DNA of 64,000 nt from Azospira sp. I13 (GCF_003112695.1 NZ_BFBP01000011.1:402840-466839); one strand, 5' to 3'; positions 10,039-20,739 are shown, numbered from the stretch's first letter. The notes: generated by a model from the letters alone, not told the origin. Numbers and translations are program-made.

Positions 10039-10305
10039 ATGAAAAAGCTGCTCTCGCTCCTCTTCTTCAAATTCCGTCTGGCCCTCCTGGCCGGTATCGG
10101 ACGCTTCATCATCCTGCCCCTCTTCAAGGCCCTGTTCCGCCGTATGGCGCGCCAGGCTGACACCGTGCGTCGCGCCCAGGCCGAAGCGGAACCTGCCTTC
10201 GCGCCGGCCTACGCCCGGGCCGGCACCTCCGGCAGTACCCCCCGGGACCCCATTACCCTCGACGGGGAATGGCGTCGCATCAATGACCGTCGCCAGAACT
10301 GGTAA
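10039..10305 (+). CDS. Small basic membrane-associated protein, unknown function
   Basis: An 88-residue protein that I do not recognise. Residues 1-35 are hydrophobic and basic (MKKLLSLLFFKFRLALLAG...) and may form one membrane segment or amphipathic helix. A basic, Ala-rich region and a polar tail ending in RRINDRRQNW follow. AAAGGAA eight bases before the ATG is a good ribosome binding site. It lies nine bases before terC and behind the same predicted Mn2+ riboswitch, so it is probably coexpressed with the exporter. A role as a small partner of TerC is inference only. Confidence 0.7.
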   Translation: MKKLLSLLFFKFRLALLAGIGRFIILPLFKALFRRMARQADTVRRAQAEAEPAFAPAYARAGTSGSTPRDPITLDGEWRRINDRRQNW

Positions 10306-10314
10306 GGAGCAGCC

Positions 10315-11283
10315 ATGACCGAAAGTATCGGCAACGTCTGGTGGTGGGTCGGCTTCGCCATTTTCGTGGTGGTGGCCATCGTGGTGGACCTGGTGGCCCT
10401 GGAAAAGAAGGGCGGCCGAGCTGTCACTGCCCGCCAGGCCCTGGCTTGGTCGGCTCTGTGGGTGAGCCTGGCCCTCGTCTTCTGCGCCATCCTGTGGGGC
10501 TGGCTGGACCACAGCGTGGGCAGGGAAGTGGCCAACCTGAAGGCGACAGAATTCCTCACCGGCTACCTGATTGAGAAATCCCTGTCGGTGGACAACATCT
10601 TCGTCTTCCTGATGATCTTCACCGCCTTCGTGGTGCCGGCGGAGCAGCAAAAGAAGGCCCTCATCGTCGGCGTCATCCTGGCCGTGGTGCTGCGGGCCAT
10701 CATGATCCTCATCGGTGCCTGGCTGATTTCCCAGTTCAGCTGGATCCTCTACGTCTTCGGCGCCTTCCTGCTCGTCACCGGCATCAAGATGGCCCTGCCC
10801 GGCGAGCATGAGCCGGACATCGAACAGAATCCGGTGCTGAAGTGGATGCGGGGCCACCTGAAAATCCTGCCCCAGTACGATGGCGACAAGCTGGCCGTAA
10901 TGAAGGAGGGCGTACGCTGGTTCACCCCCCTCTTCGTGGTGGTGGTGCTGATCGGGGTTACCGACGTGATCTTCGCCGTGGACTCCATCCCGGCCATCTT
11001 CGCCGTGACCACGGACCCCTTCATCGTCATGACCTCCAACATCTTCGCCATCCTCGGTCTGCGGGCCCTGTATTTCCTGCTGGCGGACATGGCAGCCCGC
11101 TTCCACCTGCTCAAGTACGGCCTGGCGGCGGTGCTGTGCTTCATCGGCGTGAAGATGCTGATCGTCAAGTGGTTCCACATCCCGGTGTTCGTCTCCCTGG
11201 GCGCAGTGGCCGGCATCCTGGCGATCTCCATCGTCGCCTCCCTGCTGCGTCCCCAGGAGGAGGCCGGCAAGGCAGCTAACTAA
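10315..11283 (+). CDS. TerC/Alx family membrane protein, probable Mn2+ exporter
   Basis: A 322-residue integral membrane protein with about nine hydrophobic segments. The TerC signatures are present: the acidic DLVALEKKG near residue 25, SLSVDNIFVF near residue 90 and VTDVIFAVDSIPAIFA near residue 215. The buried acidic residues in the last two are typical of the family's metal site. Alx-type members export Mn2+. The predicted yybP-ykoY riboswitch upstream strongly supports that role over tellurite resistance. AAGGAG precedes the ATG, which is nine bases after the small-protein gene. Confidence 0.9.
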   Translation: MTESIGNVWWWVGFAIFVVVAIVVDLVALEKKGGRAVTARQALAWSALWVSLALVFCAILWGWLDHSVGREVANLKATEFLTGYLIEKSLSVDNIFVFLMIFTAFVVPAEQQKKALIVGVILAVVLRAIMILIGAWLISQFSWILYVFGAFLLVTGIKMALPGEHEPDIEQNPVLKWMRGHLKILPQYDGDKLAVMKEGVRWFTPLFVVVVLIGVTDVIFAVDSIPAIFAVTTDPFIVMTSNIFAILGLRALYFLLADMAARFHLLKYGLAAVLCFIGVKMLIVKWFHIPVFVSLGAVAGILAISIVASLLRPQEEAGKAAN

Positions 11284-11286
11284 GCC

Positions 11287-11322
11287 TTAACCGGGTCATG
11301 GGCCGTGCGATAATCGCGGCCC

Positions 11323-11325
<3 letters not shown>
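11287..11325 (+). promoter_or_regulatory. recQ promoter inside a palindrome; probably leaderless
   Basis: TTAACC (11287-11292), a 16 bp spacer and GATAAT (11309-11314) with upstream TG form an extended -10 promoter. The predicted start is about 11321, only two bases before the recQ ATG, so the mRNA would be leaderless. Nine-base arms CATGGGCCG (11297-11305) and CGGCCCATG (11317-11325) flank the -10 and include the start codon. Confidence 0.5.
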
Positions 11326-13161
<1,836 letters not shown>

Positions 13162-13235
13162 GTCTCACGGCCCCGGCCGCGGCACATTCGGCCGGCTTCA
13201 TGCGGCCGCATGAAGCGGCTTTATCCAACCACTCC

Positions 13236-13307
13236 CCGCTTAGGCAATAAGGACGGCGCTTTCCGCCATGGACATGCCTGAACGTGGCGTCCTGCTTGCC
13301 TCTCAGC
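13236..13307. repeat. Intergenic inverted 20-mer repeat (copy B)
   Basis: In the gap between the convergent ends of recQ and the HD hydrolase gene, the minus strand carries CGTCCTTATTGCCTAAGCGG (plus-strand 13236-13255). It differs from the copy at 3601-3620 at two positions. A second, weaker copy on the plus strand starts at 13288 (CGTCCTGCTTGCCTCTCAGC). A GCCATGGAC string lies between the copies at this locus and also at 3580-3588 in the first locus. Confidence 0.5.
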
Positions 13308-13318
13308 CCATCCCCCTT

Positions 13319-13972
13319 TCAGGAATTGCCGCTCCCCCACTCGGCGACAAAATCCGACTGGAACTGCCGCAGCCATTGCAGCCGCTCCTCCCCCAGGCAG
13401 CATCCGGCCGCCGTCTGCATGGTGGCCGGCAGGGTTGCCAGCTTTACCTCGATGTGGTCCAGGGCGTAGGCCTTGTCGTCCAGCTCCCGCGCGGCCCCTA
13501 GTGGGTCGCCGGCATGGGCCAAGGCGGAACCCAGACGCCCCGCGGTGTAGAACAGGCGGGCTAATCCCACTGCGCCCAAAGCATCCAGCCGGTCCGCATC
13601 CTGGATGATCTTCGCTTCGATGGTGGTGGGGGCGATGCCCGCGGAAAAGCTGTGAGCCTCGATGGCATGGGCCACGGCGGCCAGTTTTCCTGCCGGAAAG
13701 CCGGCTTCCTTGAGTTTTGCCACCGCCAGTTCCGCCGCCAGGGTGGAGCCTCTGGAGCGGTCCGGGTGGTTCTTCGGCAGATTCACCAGATCGTGCAGAT
13801 AGCAGGCCGTCATCACCACCAGGGCATCGGCTTCGGCATGGTCCTGCAACAAGGTCTGGGCCGTCTGCCAGACACGATGCAGGTGGTTGAGGTCGTGGGC
13901 GCCATCGTCATGGTTGTCAGCCGTAGCCAGGGCGAACAGGCGCAGCAACCAGTCGGAGGAAGAGTCAGTCAT
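13319..13972 (-). CDS. HD-domain phosphohydrolase, YedJ-like
   Basis: A 217-residue metal-dependent phosphohydrolase of unknown substrate. HD-superfamily ligands are DLNHLHRVW (about residue 25), CYLHDLVN (about 56), HAIEAHS (about 100) and IIQDADRLDALGAVG (about 118). That spacing resembles E. coli YedJ-type enzymes. The frame is open to an ATG at 14014, but a TACAAT -10 on the minus strand (14018-14013) overlaps that codon, so the ATG at 13972 is preferred. A single gene, convergent with recQ. Confidence 0.8.
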   Translation of the reverse strand: MTDSSSDWLLRLFALATADNHDDGAHDLNHLHRVWQTAQTLLQDHAEADALVVMTACYLHDLVNLPKNHPDRSRGSTLAAELAVAKLKEAGFPAGKLAAVAHAIEAHSFSAGIAPTTIEAKIIQDADRLDALGAVGLARLFYTAGRLGSALAHAGDPLGAARELDDKAYALDHIEVKLATLPATMQTAAGCCLGEERLQWLRQFQSDFVAEWGSGNS

Positions 13973-14051
13973 GGAATCAGTCGGGGAAAATGGGGCAACG
14001 GTCAGGGCGGCCATTGTAACGACCTGTTCCCGCCTGCCGGCCCTTGGCTTG

Positions 14052-15359
14052 CTAAGCCCCCAGCCCCTGCATTTCTGCCATCAACGCTCCATGCCAGGCC
14101 AGTTCATCTGCCGCCAGGTCCGGGTCCCGGTATTGGCGGAGGGTCTGGACGATGACGCCGTCGCTGCGGAATTTGTACTGGGTGTCCATGAGCAGCACGT
14201 CCAGGGGCTCGGGATTCACCGTGACGTAGCAGAGGTTGTCCGGCAGGGCCGGTTCCGCGGTCTTGCCGGCGGCCCGGGCAGCGATTTCCTTGGCAACGAT
14301 GCGGCCCATGCGGTTGGCTACGTGGCCGCTCTTGGGGTAGTGGCCGAAGAGGGGGGAGACGGCGCCGACGGCGTCGCCGATGACGAAGATGCGTTCGTCG
14401 GCCCGGCTTTGCAGGCTGGGGCCGGTGACCTGGGCCCAGCCGCTGGCCTTGCCGTCGTCGTCGGGCCCGGTGAGGCCGGCCAGGGCGGCCAGTTCGCCAG
14501 CCTGTTGGGGCGGCAGCAGCATGGCACTGTCGAAGGTGAATTCCCCCGCGGCGGCGACGAGGCGCCGGGCCTCCAGGTCGATGCGGCGTACCGGGGAATT
14601 GGCGACGTAATGGATGCGCCCCCGGAAGAATTCGTTGAACACCTTGGCGTAGCCCGGGTTGGGCGGATTGGCATCCACCAGCAGGATGCGCCCGGGAATC
14701 TGCCGCGCCTGGAACCAGCGGGCCAGCAGCACCGCCCGCTCGAAGGGCGCCGGTGGGCAGCGGTAGGGATAGGGGGGCACGGTGATGAGCAGGTCGCCCC
14801 CCTTGAAATCAGCCAGGCGGCGCTGTACTTCCGCGAACTCCGGGCCGGCGGTATAGGCCGGGGCATAGCGGCTGCGGGCCTGGGCGATGGCCTCCCGGTC
14901 GTCGCCGAACCAGGCGCTGTAATCGTGGCGGATGCCGGGCGCGAGCACCAGCCAGTCGTATTCCAGGGGGCCCTGGCCGGTCAGCACCTGGCGGCGGTCC
15001 CGATCCACTCCGGTGACCTCGGCCTGGAGGAAGGTGTAGCCGAGGCGGCTGGCCACTTGCCGGTAGTCGAAACGCAAGGCGGCGCCGTCGGCCTCCCCCA
15101 CCAGCCAGTGGTTGCTGCGAGGGCAGGACCAGAAGGCGGGCAGCCGTTCCAGCAACTCCACTTCCAGTTGAGGCGCTTCCTGCCGCAGATGGCGGGCAGC
15201 GGCCAGGCCGCCCCAGCCACCACCGACGATAAGCACCCGGCCGGCCTTGCCGGATACCGACGCGGGCGGCAACAACGGCGCCGCCCGCACCAGGGGCATG
15301 GCGCCGAGCGCGCCCAAGGCGGCGGTGGCAGTAAGGAATTGACGGCGGCTCGGCATCAT
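14052..15359 (-). CDS. Tat-exported FAD oxidoreductase, flavocytochrome c sulfide dehydrogenase-like
   Basis: A periplasmic flavoprotein of 435 residues resembling FccB/SoxF. The twin-arginine signal is SRRQFLTATAALGAL at the N-terminus. The Rossmann FAD motif VGGGWGG is near residue 48. FCSD-type features include the SCPRSNHWLVG segment, the cysteine in PPYPYRCPPAPFER and the cysteine in NLCYVTVNP. The last two correspond to the redox-active disulfide of flavocytochrome c. The second FAD-binding region is IFVIGDAVG. No cytochrome partner (FccA/SoxE) lies next to it, so electron acceptor and substrate are unproven. It is divergent from ada. The open frame extends to 15422, but the start at 15359 places the Tat motif correctly. 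Confidence 0.82.
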   Translation of the reverse strand: MMPSRRQFLTATAALGALGAMPLVRAAPLLPPASVSGKAGRVLIVGGGWGGLAAARHLRQEAPQLEVELLERLPAFWSCPRSNHWLVGEADGAALRFDYRQVASRLGYTFLQAEVTGVDRDRRQVLTGQGPLEYDWLVLAPGIRHDYSAWFGDDREAIAQARSRYAPAYTAGPEFAEVQRRLADFKGGDLLITVPPYPYRCPPAPFERAVLLARWFQARQIPGRILLVDANPPNPGYAKVFNEFFRGRIHYVANSPVRRIDLEARRLVAAAGEFTFDSAMLLPPQQAGELAALAGLTGPDDDGKASGWAQVTGPSLQSRADERIFVIGDAVGAVSPLFGHYPKSGHVANRMGRIVAKEIAARAAGKTAEPALPDNLCYVTVNPEPLDVLLMDTQYKFRSDGVIVQTLRQYRDPDLAADELAWHGALMAEMQGLGA

Positions 15360-15586
15360 GGCGGCAAGATCGAAGCGGAAAAGCGTCAGTCTAGCCAAGG
15401 GCGGGGCAAAGCAACCTGACACGCATCAATTCAGGGCCCTTGCCCCCGGGGAAGGAGGTCGGTAAAAAGGTCGTCATGACGGATGAGGGAGCCTCTGACG
15501 GCTCCCGAATTTGAAAGCAAGTGACGGGGTGCGCCGCGGCTCGCCGCTGCCTAAGCTGGCCCCATCCCCCTGCCGAAACACCGCCG

Positions 15587-16996
15587 ATGAAAACACCCTC
15601 CCTGCCCCCCTCCACCGCTCCCCGTCGCCCGGGCAAGAAGGCTGAAAGCGCGCCTGCCTCGGGTGCGATCACCGTGGAGGCCCCCGAGGCCCTGGGCGCA
15701 CCAGGAAGCCGGGATGCCACGCCCACGGCCGCCGCCCTGGTCGTTGCCGATCCGCGCTGGGCTGCCCTCTGCGCCCGGGACCCGGCGGCGGAAGGGCAGT
15801 TCATCTACGCCGTGCGCAGCACCGGCATCTACTGTCGCCCCACCTGCCCCTCCCGCCGGCCCCGACCGGAAAATGTGGCCTTCTACGCCGACCCGGCGGC
15901 GGCCCGGGCGGCCGGTTTTCGCCCCTGCCTGCGCTGCCTGCCCGACCAGCCGCCCCTGGCCCAACGCCAGGCCGATCTGGTGGCCGGGCTGTGCCGCTTC
16001 ATCGACAGCGCGGAGACGCCCCCGACGCTCGATGAGCTGGCCGCCTGGGCGGACCTCAGCCCCCACCATCTGCACCGCCTCTTCCAGACCCACACCGGGC
16101 TGACGCCCCGGGCCTATGCCCGGGCGCTGCGGGCCGAACGCCTGCGCAACAGCCTCGGCCAGGGGACGGAAAAACCTCCGCTGACAGACAACGTCCGCCC
16201 TGGCAGCTCCCCGGCGGACAAGGACCAGACCATCACCGATACCCTTTATGCCGCCGGCTACAACGCCAGCAGCCGCTTCTATGCCGAGGCCGACCGGGTA
16301 CTGGGCATGGCGCCCCGCCGCTTCCGGGCGGGCGGGGCGGCGGAGGATATCCGCTTCGCCATCGCCGCCACCAGTCTGGGTGCCCTGCTGGTGGCCCGCA
16401 GCAGCCGGGGGCTATGCGCCATCCTGCTGGGGGATGATCCCACCGCCCTGGCAGCGGACCTGCAACAGCGCTTTCCCCGAGCCCGGCTGCTGGGGGACGG
16501 GCCGCAGCAGCAGGACTTCGAGGCCTGGGTTGCCCAGGTGGTGGGCCTGGTGGAGCAGCCCCGGCAGGGACTGGACCTGCCCCTGGATCTGCGCGGCACC
16601 GCCTTCCAGCACCGCGTCTGGCAAGCCTTGCAGGCCATCCCCCCGGGGGAGACCCGCAGCTATACCGAGATCGCCCAGGCCCTTGGCCTGCCCAAGGCGG
16701 TCAGGGCCGTGGCCGCGGCCTGCGCCGCCAACCCCCTGGCCGTGGCCGTGCCCTGCCACCGGGTGGTGCGCAGCGATGGCGGATTGGCAGGCTACCGCTG
16801 GGGCCTGGAACGCAAGGCGGCCTTGCAGCAGCGGGAGCAGGCCACGGCAACCATGGCGACGACAACCGAGGCCCATCCGGGAGAAGCGGTAGCGAGGCAA
16901 GAAGCGATGCGGCAACACCGCAAAACGGCCAACCGATCCACCGACGCAGCCAGCACGCCGAAGGGCCGCCCGGCTCCGAAAAAGCGCGGGCCATGA
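15587..16996 (+). CDS. ada: Bifunctional Ada: methylphosphotriester sensor and O6-methylguanine-DNA methyltransferase
   Basis: Repairs alkylated DNA and activates the adaptive response. The zinc/acceptor domain has CRPTCPSRRPRPENV and CLRCLPD. An AraC-type helix-turn-helix follows (about 130-245). A linker of about 28 residues rich in Pro/Ser interrupts it between the two HTH halves, which is unusual. The C-terminal methyltransferase domain has the acceptor motif PCHRVV near residue 390. A basic, low-complexity tail of about 50 residues follows and is not part of the usual family length. The start is uncertain because an in-frame ATG at 15521 exists; MKTPS at 15587 is preferred. A hairpin (15487-15506) lies in the upstream gap. 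The stop overlaps alkB by four bases. Confidence 0.9.
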   Translation: MKTPSLPPSTAPRRPGKKAESAPASGAITVEAPEALGAPGSRDATPTAAALVVADPRWAALCARDPAAEGQFIYAVRSTGIYCRPTCPSRRPRPENVAFYADPAAARAAGFRPCLRCLPDQPPLAQRQADLVAGLCRFIDSAETPPTLDELAAWADLSPHHLHRLFQTHTGLTPRAYARALRAERLRNSLGQGTEKPPLTDNVRPGSSPADKDQTITDTLYAAGYNASSRFYAEADRVLGMAPRRFRAGGAAEDIRFAIAATSLGALLVARSSRGLCAILLGDDPTALAADLQQRFPRARLLGDGPQQQDFEAWVAQVVGLVEQPRQGLDLPLDLRGTAFQHRVWQALQAIPPGETRSYTEIAQALGLPKAVRAVAAACAANPLAVAVPCHRVVRSDGGLAGYRWGLERKAALQQREQATATMATTTEAHPGEAVARQEAMRQHRKTANRSTDAASTPKGRPAPKKRGP

Positions 16997-17652
16997 GCAC
17001 CACGCCCGACCTCTTCGCCGACCTGCCGCCCCCGCCGCCCTCCACCGAGCGCCTGGGGCCCGGCACGCTGCTGTTGCGGGGCTTCGCCCTGGAACAGGCG
17101 CCAGCCCTGCTGGCGGCGGTGCGGCAGGTCATTGACCAGGCACCGTGGCGCCAGATGCTGACCCCCGGCGGCCAGACCATGTCGGTGGCCATGAGCAGCT
17201 GTGGCTCCCTGGGCTGGATATCCGACCGCCGGGGCTACCGCTACGTGGCGACGGACCCGGCCAGCGGCCAACCCTGGCCGCCCATGCCCGCCCTCCTGCG
17301 CGACCTGGCCCGGGAGGCCGCCAGCACAGCCGACTACCCGGGCTTTGCCCCCGATGCCTGCCTCATCAACCGCTACGCCCCGGGGGCCCGCATGTCCCTG
17401 CACCAGGACCGGGACGAGCGCGATCTGGCGGCCCCCATCGTTTCCGTCTCCCTCGGCCTGCCGGCCCGCTTTCTCTGGGGCGGCATGGGCCGCAGCGACC
17501 CCACCCTCAAGGTGCCCCTGCTGCACGGCGACGTGCTGGTCTGGGGCGGCCCCGACCGGCTGCGCTTCCACGGCGTGCAGGCGGTACCGGCGGGGGAACA
17601 TCCCCTCACCGGCACCTGTCGTATCAATCTCACCTTCCGTCAGTCCGGCTAA
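16993..17652 (+). CDS. alkB: Alpha-ketoglutarate-dependent DNA dealkylase AlkB
   Basis: Oxidatively removes methyl groups from 1-methyladenine and 3-methylcytosine in DNA. The protein has 219 residues, close to E. coli AlkB. The Fe(II) ligands are in LHQDRDE (HxD) and the distal histidine in RFHGVQAV. The 2-oxoglutarate-binding arginines are in TCRINLTFRQ. The start (ATGA overlap with ada) and the stop (one-base overlap with alkA) show a translationally coupled repair operon. Confidence 0.95.
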   Translation: MSTTPDLFADLPPPPPSTERLGPGTLLLRGFALEQAPALLAAVRQVIDQAPWRQMLTPGGQTMSVAMSSCGSLGWISDRRGYRYVATDPASGQPWPPMPALLRDLAREAASTADYPGFAPDACLINRYAPGARMSLHQDRDERDLAAPIVSVSLGLPARFLWGGMGRSDPTLKVPLLHGDVLVWGGPDRLRFHGVQAVPAGEHPLTGTCRINLTFRQSG

Positions 17653-18545
17653 TGCCCCCTCACGCCGCTAGTGCCAGCATCACCCTTCCCCTGCCGGCGG
17701 ATTTCCGCACGGCGGACCTGCTCGCCTTCCACCAGCGGGATGCCAGCCAGACGGCGGAGCGGGTGGCGGGCAACACCCTGCACAAGGGCCTGCTCTGGCA
17801 GGGCCAGCCTGCCTGCCTGCACCTCACCCTGGAGGCGGGAAGCGTCGCTGCCGAACTGGCGGTGGATGACGCGGCGAACCCATCGGCCGCCGAATTGCAA
17901 ACCCTGGTGCGCCATCTGCTGGGCCTGGATCAACCGGTGGCCGACTTCACCACCACCCACCGCGACCACCCCGAACTGGGGCCCGTCATCGCCCAGCTGC
18001 CGGGCCTGCGGGTGGCCCAGGCCGCCAGCCCCTTCGAGGCCCTGAGCTGGGCCATCACCGGCCAGCAGATCAGCGTGGCCGCCGCCGTTTCCCTGCGTCG
18101 CAAGCTCATCCTCGCCGCCGGCCAGCGCCATTCCAGCGGCCTCTACTGCTACCCCGACGCGGCTGCCCTGGCCCGGCTGGATGAGGCACAGCTGCGCCAG
18201 GCCGGTCTCTCCCGCAGCAAGGCAACCACCCTGCTCCCCCTCTCCCGCGCCATCGCCGCCGGCGAACTGCAGCTGTCGGCCACGCCGGAAGAACTGCCAG
18301 CCCTGGAGGAACGCCTGCTGGCCTGCCGCGGCATCGGCCCATGGACCGTGCATTACACCCTGCTGCGGGGTTTTGCCCATCTGGATGGCTCCCTGCATGG
18401 CGATGCCGCGGTGCGCCGGGCCCTGGGCCGGCTGCTGCAACGGGAAGTGGATGCCCGGGCAACGGAGCAGTGGCTGGCCCAGTTCCGCCCCTGGCGCGCC
18501 CTGGCCGGGGCCTACCTGTGGGCCAGCCTGCGCCTGGAGGCCTGA
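17652..18545 (+). CDS. alkA: DNA-3-methyladenine glycosylase II
   Basis: Excises 3-methyladenine and related alkylated bases. The protein has 297 residues. A helix-hairpin-helix motif LLACRGIGPWTVHYTLLRGF lies near residue 225, and the catalytic aspartate is probably the one in HGDAAVRRAL about 20 residues later. The N-terminal third matches the AlkA_N-type beta domain. The ATG overlaps the alkB stop (TAATG). The open frame runs far upstream inside alkB, but that part is not coding. Third gene of ada-alkB-alkA. Confidence 0.92.
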   Translation: MPPHAASASITLPLPADFRTADLLAFHQRDASQTAERVAGNTLHKGLLWQGQPACLHLTLEAGSVAAELAVDDAANPSAAELQTLVRHLLGLDQPVADFTTTHRDHPELGPVIAQLPGLRVAQAASPFEALSWAITGQQISVAAAVSLRRKLILAAGQRHSSGLYCYPDAAALARLDEAQLRQAGLSRSKATTLLPLSRAIAAGELQLSATPEELPALEERLLACRGIGPWTVHYTLLRGFAHLDGSLHGDAAVRRALGRLLQREVDARATEQWLAQFRPWRALAGAYLWASLRLEA

Positions 18546-18608
18546 GGGGCCTGAGCGCCTGAAAGCCTGAGGGCCCGGCCAACGTCCTGAAGTGCGCTGA
18601 GAGGCAGC

Positions 18609-19313
18609 GTGCAGGGTTGCTACAATGCCCCACCCCTTTCCCGCCTGCCCGAGCCTGCCTTGACTGCGACACCGTCTCCCCCTGCCTCCCCTCCCGCGAC
18701 CACTTCCGCCCCCCCCTCCCTCCCTGCCGCACCGGCCAGCGACGTCTTCGGCGTGGTCCTGGCCGGCGGCCTGGGGCGCCGCATGGGCGGGGCCGACAAG
18801 GGCCTGCTGCCCTGGCAGGGCACGCCCCTGGCCCGCCACATCGCCGCCCGGCTAGCCGGCCAGGTGGGCGCGGTGGCCATCAATGCCAACCGCAATGCCG
18901 ACACCTACGCCACCTTCGGCTACCCGCTGTTGCCGGACCGGCTGCCGGACTTTCCCGGCCCCCTGGCAGGCTTCCACGCCGCCCTGGCCGCCAGCCCCCT
19001 GCCCCTGGTGATGCTGGTGCCCTGCGATTCTCCCGATTTCCCGGCCGACCTGGTGGCCCGCCTGCGCGAAGCCCTGCTGGCAAGCGACGCCGAAGTGGCC
19101 GTGGCCCGGGCCGACGGGCGCCGCCATTCGGTGTTCTGCCTGTGCCGCCGGGAACTGGCAGCGGATCTGGCCGCTTTTCTTGCCGCCGGAGAACGCAAGG
19201 TGGGCCTGTGGCAGGATGGCCGCCGCCTCGTCCAAGTCGAATTCACCGCCCCCGAAGCCTTCCGCAACTGCAATTCCCGGGAAGACCTCGACCCCGCCAG
19301 TGGACCGAATTGA
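18609..19313 (+). CDS. mobA: Molybdenum cofactor guanylyltransferase
   Basis: Attaches GMP to molybdopterin to make the guanine dinucleotide cofactor used by periplasmic molybdoenzymes such as nitrate reductase. The nucleotidyltransferase signature VVLAGGLGRRMGGADKGL is near residue 47, and VPCDSPDFP is the metal-binding DxP region. The start is uncertain. GTG at 18609 gives 234 residues. A TACAAT -10-like element at 18621-18626 lies inside that extension, so TTG at 18660 may be the true start. The Pro/Ser-rich N-terminus before DVFGVVLAGG is not part of the enzyme fold. Confidence 0.88.
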   Translation: MQGCYNAPPLSRLPEPALTATPSPPASPPATTSAPPSLPAAPASDVFGVVLAGGLGRRMGGADKGLLPWQGTPLARHIAARLAGQVGAVAINANRNADTYATFGYPLLPDRLPDFPGPLAGFHAALAASPLPLVMLVPCDSPDFPADLVARLREALLASDAEVAVARADGRRHSVFCLCRRELAADLAAFLAAGERKVGLWQDGRRLVQVEFTAPEAFRNCNSREDLDPASGPN

Positions 19314-19494
19314 GCCTCCCGGGAGGGGGTTTACCCCATTGCTTTGACAAAAAGGGTTGAATTTTCCCCGCCGCCGTCTACCATCGCCAAAGCTCTGTCT
19401 TTCAGGCACCTCCCCGGTGCCCGGATCGGCGAAGAGAATTACAACGAAAACATCGGTCTCCCATCCGCCCGTTGCCCCAGAAAATTACGTCATC

Positions 19495-20727
19495 ATGATC
19501 TCGGCCCAAGCTTCCGCTCCCTGCCTGCGACCCCTGCTGGACGTCAATCAATCCTGGGCCGCCCTGGAACTGGGCACCCACCGGGACAACGGCGCCACCA
19601 CCCTGGCCCTGGCCGCCACCCTGCTGGCCCGGGACATGGAACAGACGCCCCCCGGCCGCTTGCCCTGGCTGATTACCCTGGATGCCGGCGAAACCGGCCG
19701 CCTCGGCGAACTGGCGGGCAACAGCCCCCTGGCCCGGCAACTGTCGGCGGAGCGGGTGTCCTTCTTCCTGCCCGCCGAGGCCTGGGAAAGCCCGGCCGCT
19801 GCCGAACAGCGGCGCGCACTGGAGAGCCGGGGCTACGCCCTGGGCGCCGATGTGGCCGATGCCGAAACCCTGGAGCGGCGCGCCGCCGCCGGTGCCCGCC
19901 TGTTGCGTATCGACAGCGCCACGGCGCGGGACAAGATTTCCCCGGTACTGCTCAACCGCCTGCGGGACAATGGCTGCACCCTGGTGGCCCGCAACGTGGT
20001 CAATCACGATCTGTTCATCTGGTGCGCCGCCCGGGGCTTCGCCCTGATGACCGGCGAGTTCGTGCCCCAGCCCGATGAATGCCCGTCCAGCCCGGCGGAC
20101 CCGACCAAGCTGCGCCTGCTCAAGCTCCTCTCCCTCATCGTCCAAGATGCGGACAACCGGGAAATCGAGGAGATGATCAAGCAGGAGCCCAAGCTCTCCT
20201 ACAACCTGCTGCGCCTGGTCAATTCTGTCTCCGTCGGCGCCAGCACCAAGATCACCAGCTTCTCCCAGGCCATCACCCTGCTCGGCCGGCGCCAGCTGCA
20301 ACGCTGGCTGCAACTGCTGATCTACGCCAACCAGTTCAATCCCGGCCCCCAGGCCAACCCCCTGATGCCCCAGGCCGCCCTGCGGGGCCGTCTGGTGGAA
20401 CTGATCGCCATCCAGGCCCTGCCGGACAGTGCCGCCGATGCCGACCTGCGGGATTGCGCCTACATGACCGGCGCCTTTTCCCTGCTCGACGTATTGCTGG
20501 GCCTGCCCCTGGACAGCATCCTCTCCGCCCTGCCCCTGATCCAGGAAGTAGCCGATGCCCTGGGCCAGCACAGCGGCCTGCTGGGGGAGGCCTTGGCCCT
20601 GGTGGAATGCCTGGAGCGGGGCGAAGCGCCGCCGGATGGCCGCAGCACCCTGCGCCTCACCCCGGAAGACCTGGGCCGCCTGCAAGTGGATGCCCTGGCC
20701 TGGGCCAGCCACATCAACCTGGCCTGA
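19495..20727 (+). CDS. HDOD-domain signalling protein with degenerate EAL domain
   Basis: A 410-residue protein of the YuxH/CdgJ type. The N-terminal about 190 residues resemble an EAL domain that lacks the catalytic ExLxR and acidic metal-binding motifs, so hydrolysis of c-di-GMP is not expected. The HDOD domain (about 195-400) contains EEMIKQEPKLSYNLLRLVNS and ITLLGRRQLQRWLQLL. These proteins usually act as regulators in motility or surface behaviour. An in-frame ATG exists at 19357; MISAQ at 19495 is preferred because the extra N-terminus is not family-like. It is followed 12 bp later by a GGDEF-EAL gene and is probably cotranscribed. Confidence 0.78.
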   Translation: MISAQASAPCLRPLLDVNQSWAALELGTHRDNGATTLALAATLLARDMEQTPPGRLPWLITLDAGETGRLGELAGNSPLARQLSAERVSFFLPAEAWESPAAAEQRRALESRGYALGADVADAETLERRAAAGARLLRIDSATARDKISPVLLNRLRDNGCTLVARNVVNHDLFIWCAARGFALMTGEFVPQPDECPSSPADPTKLRLLKLLSLIVQDADNREIEEMIKQEPKLSYNLLRLVNSVSVGASTKITSFSQAITLLGRRQLQRWLQLLIYANQFNPGPQANPLMPQAALRGRLVELIAIQALPDSAADADLRDCAYMTGAFSLLDVLLGLPLDSILSALPLIQEVADALGQHSGLLGEALALVECLERGEAPPDGRSTLRLTPEDLGRLQVDALAWASHINLA

Positions 20728-20739
20728 CGCCCCCACCCC

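Noticed and set aside
10315-11283. Tellurite resistance function for the TerC protein
   Set aside because: No other ter genes are nearby, and the upstream element is a Mn2+-type riboswitch. Metal export is the better reading.
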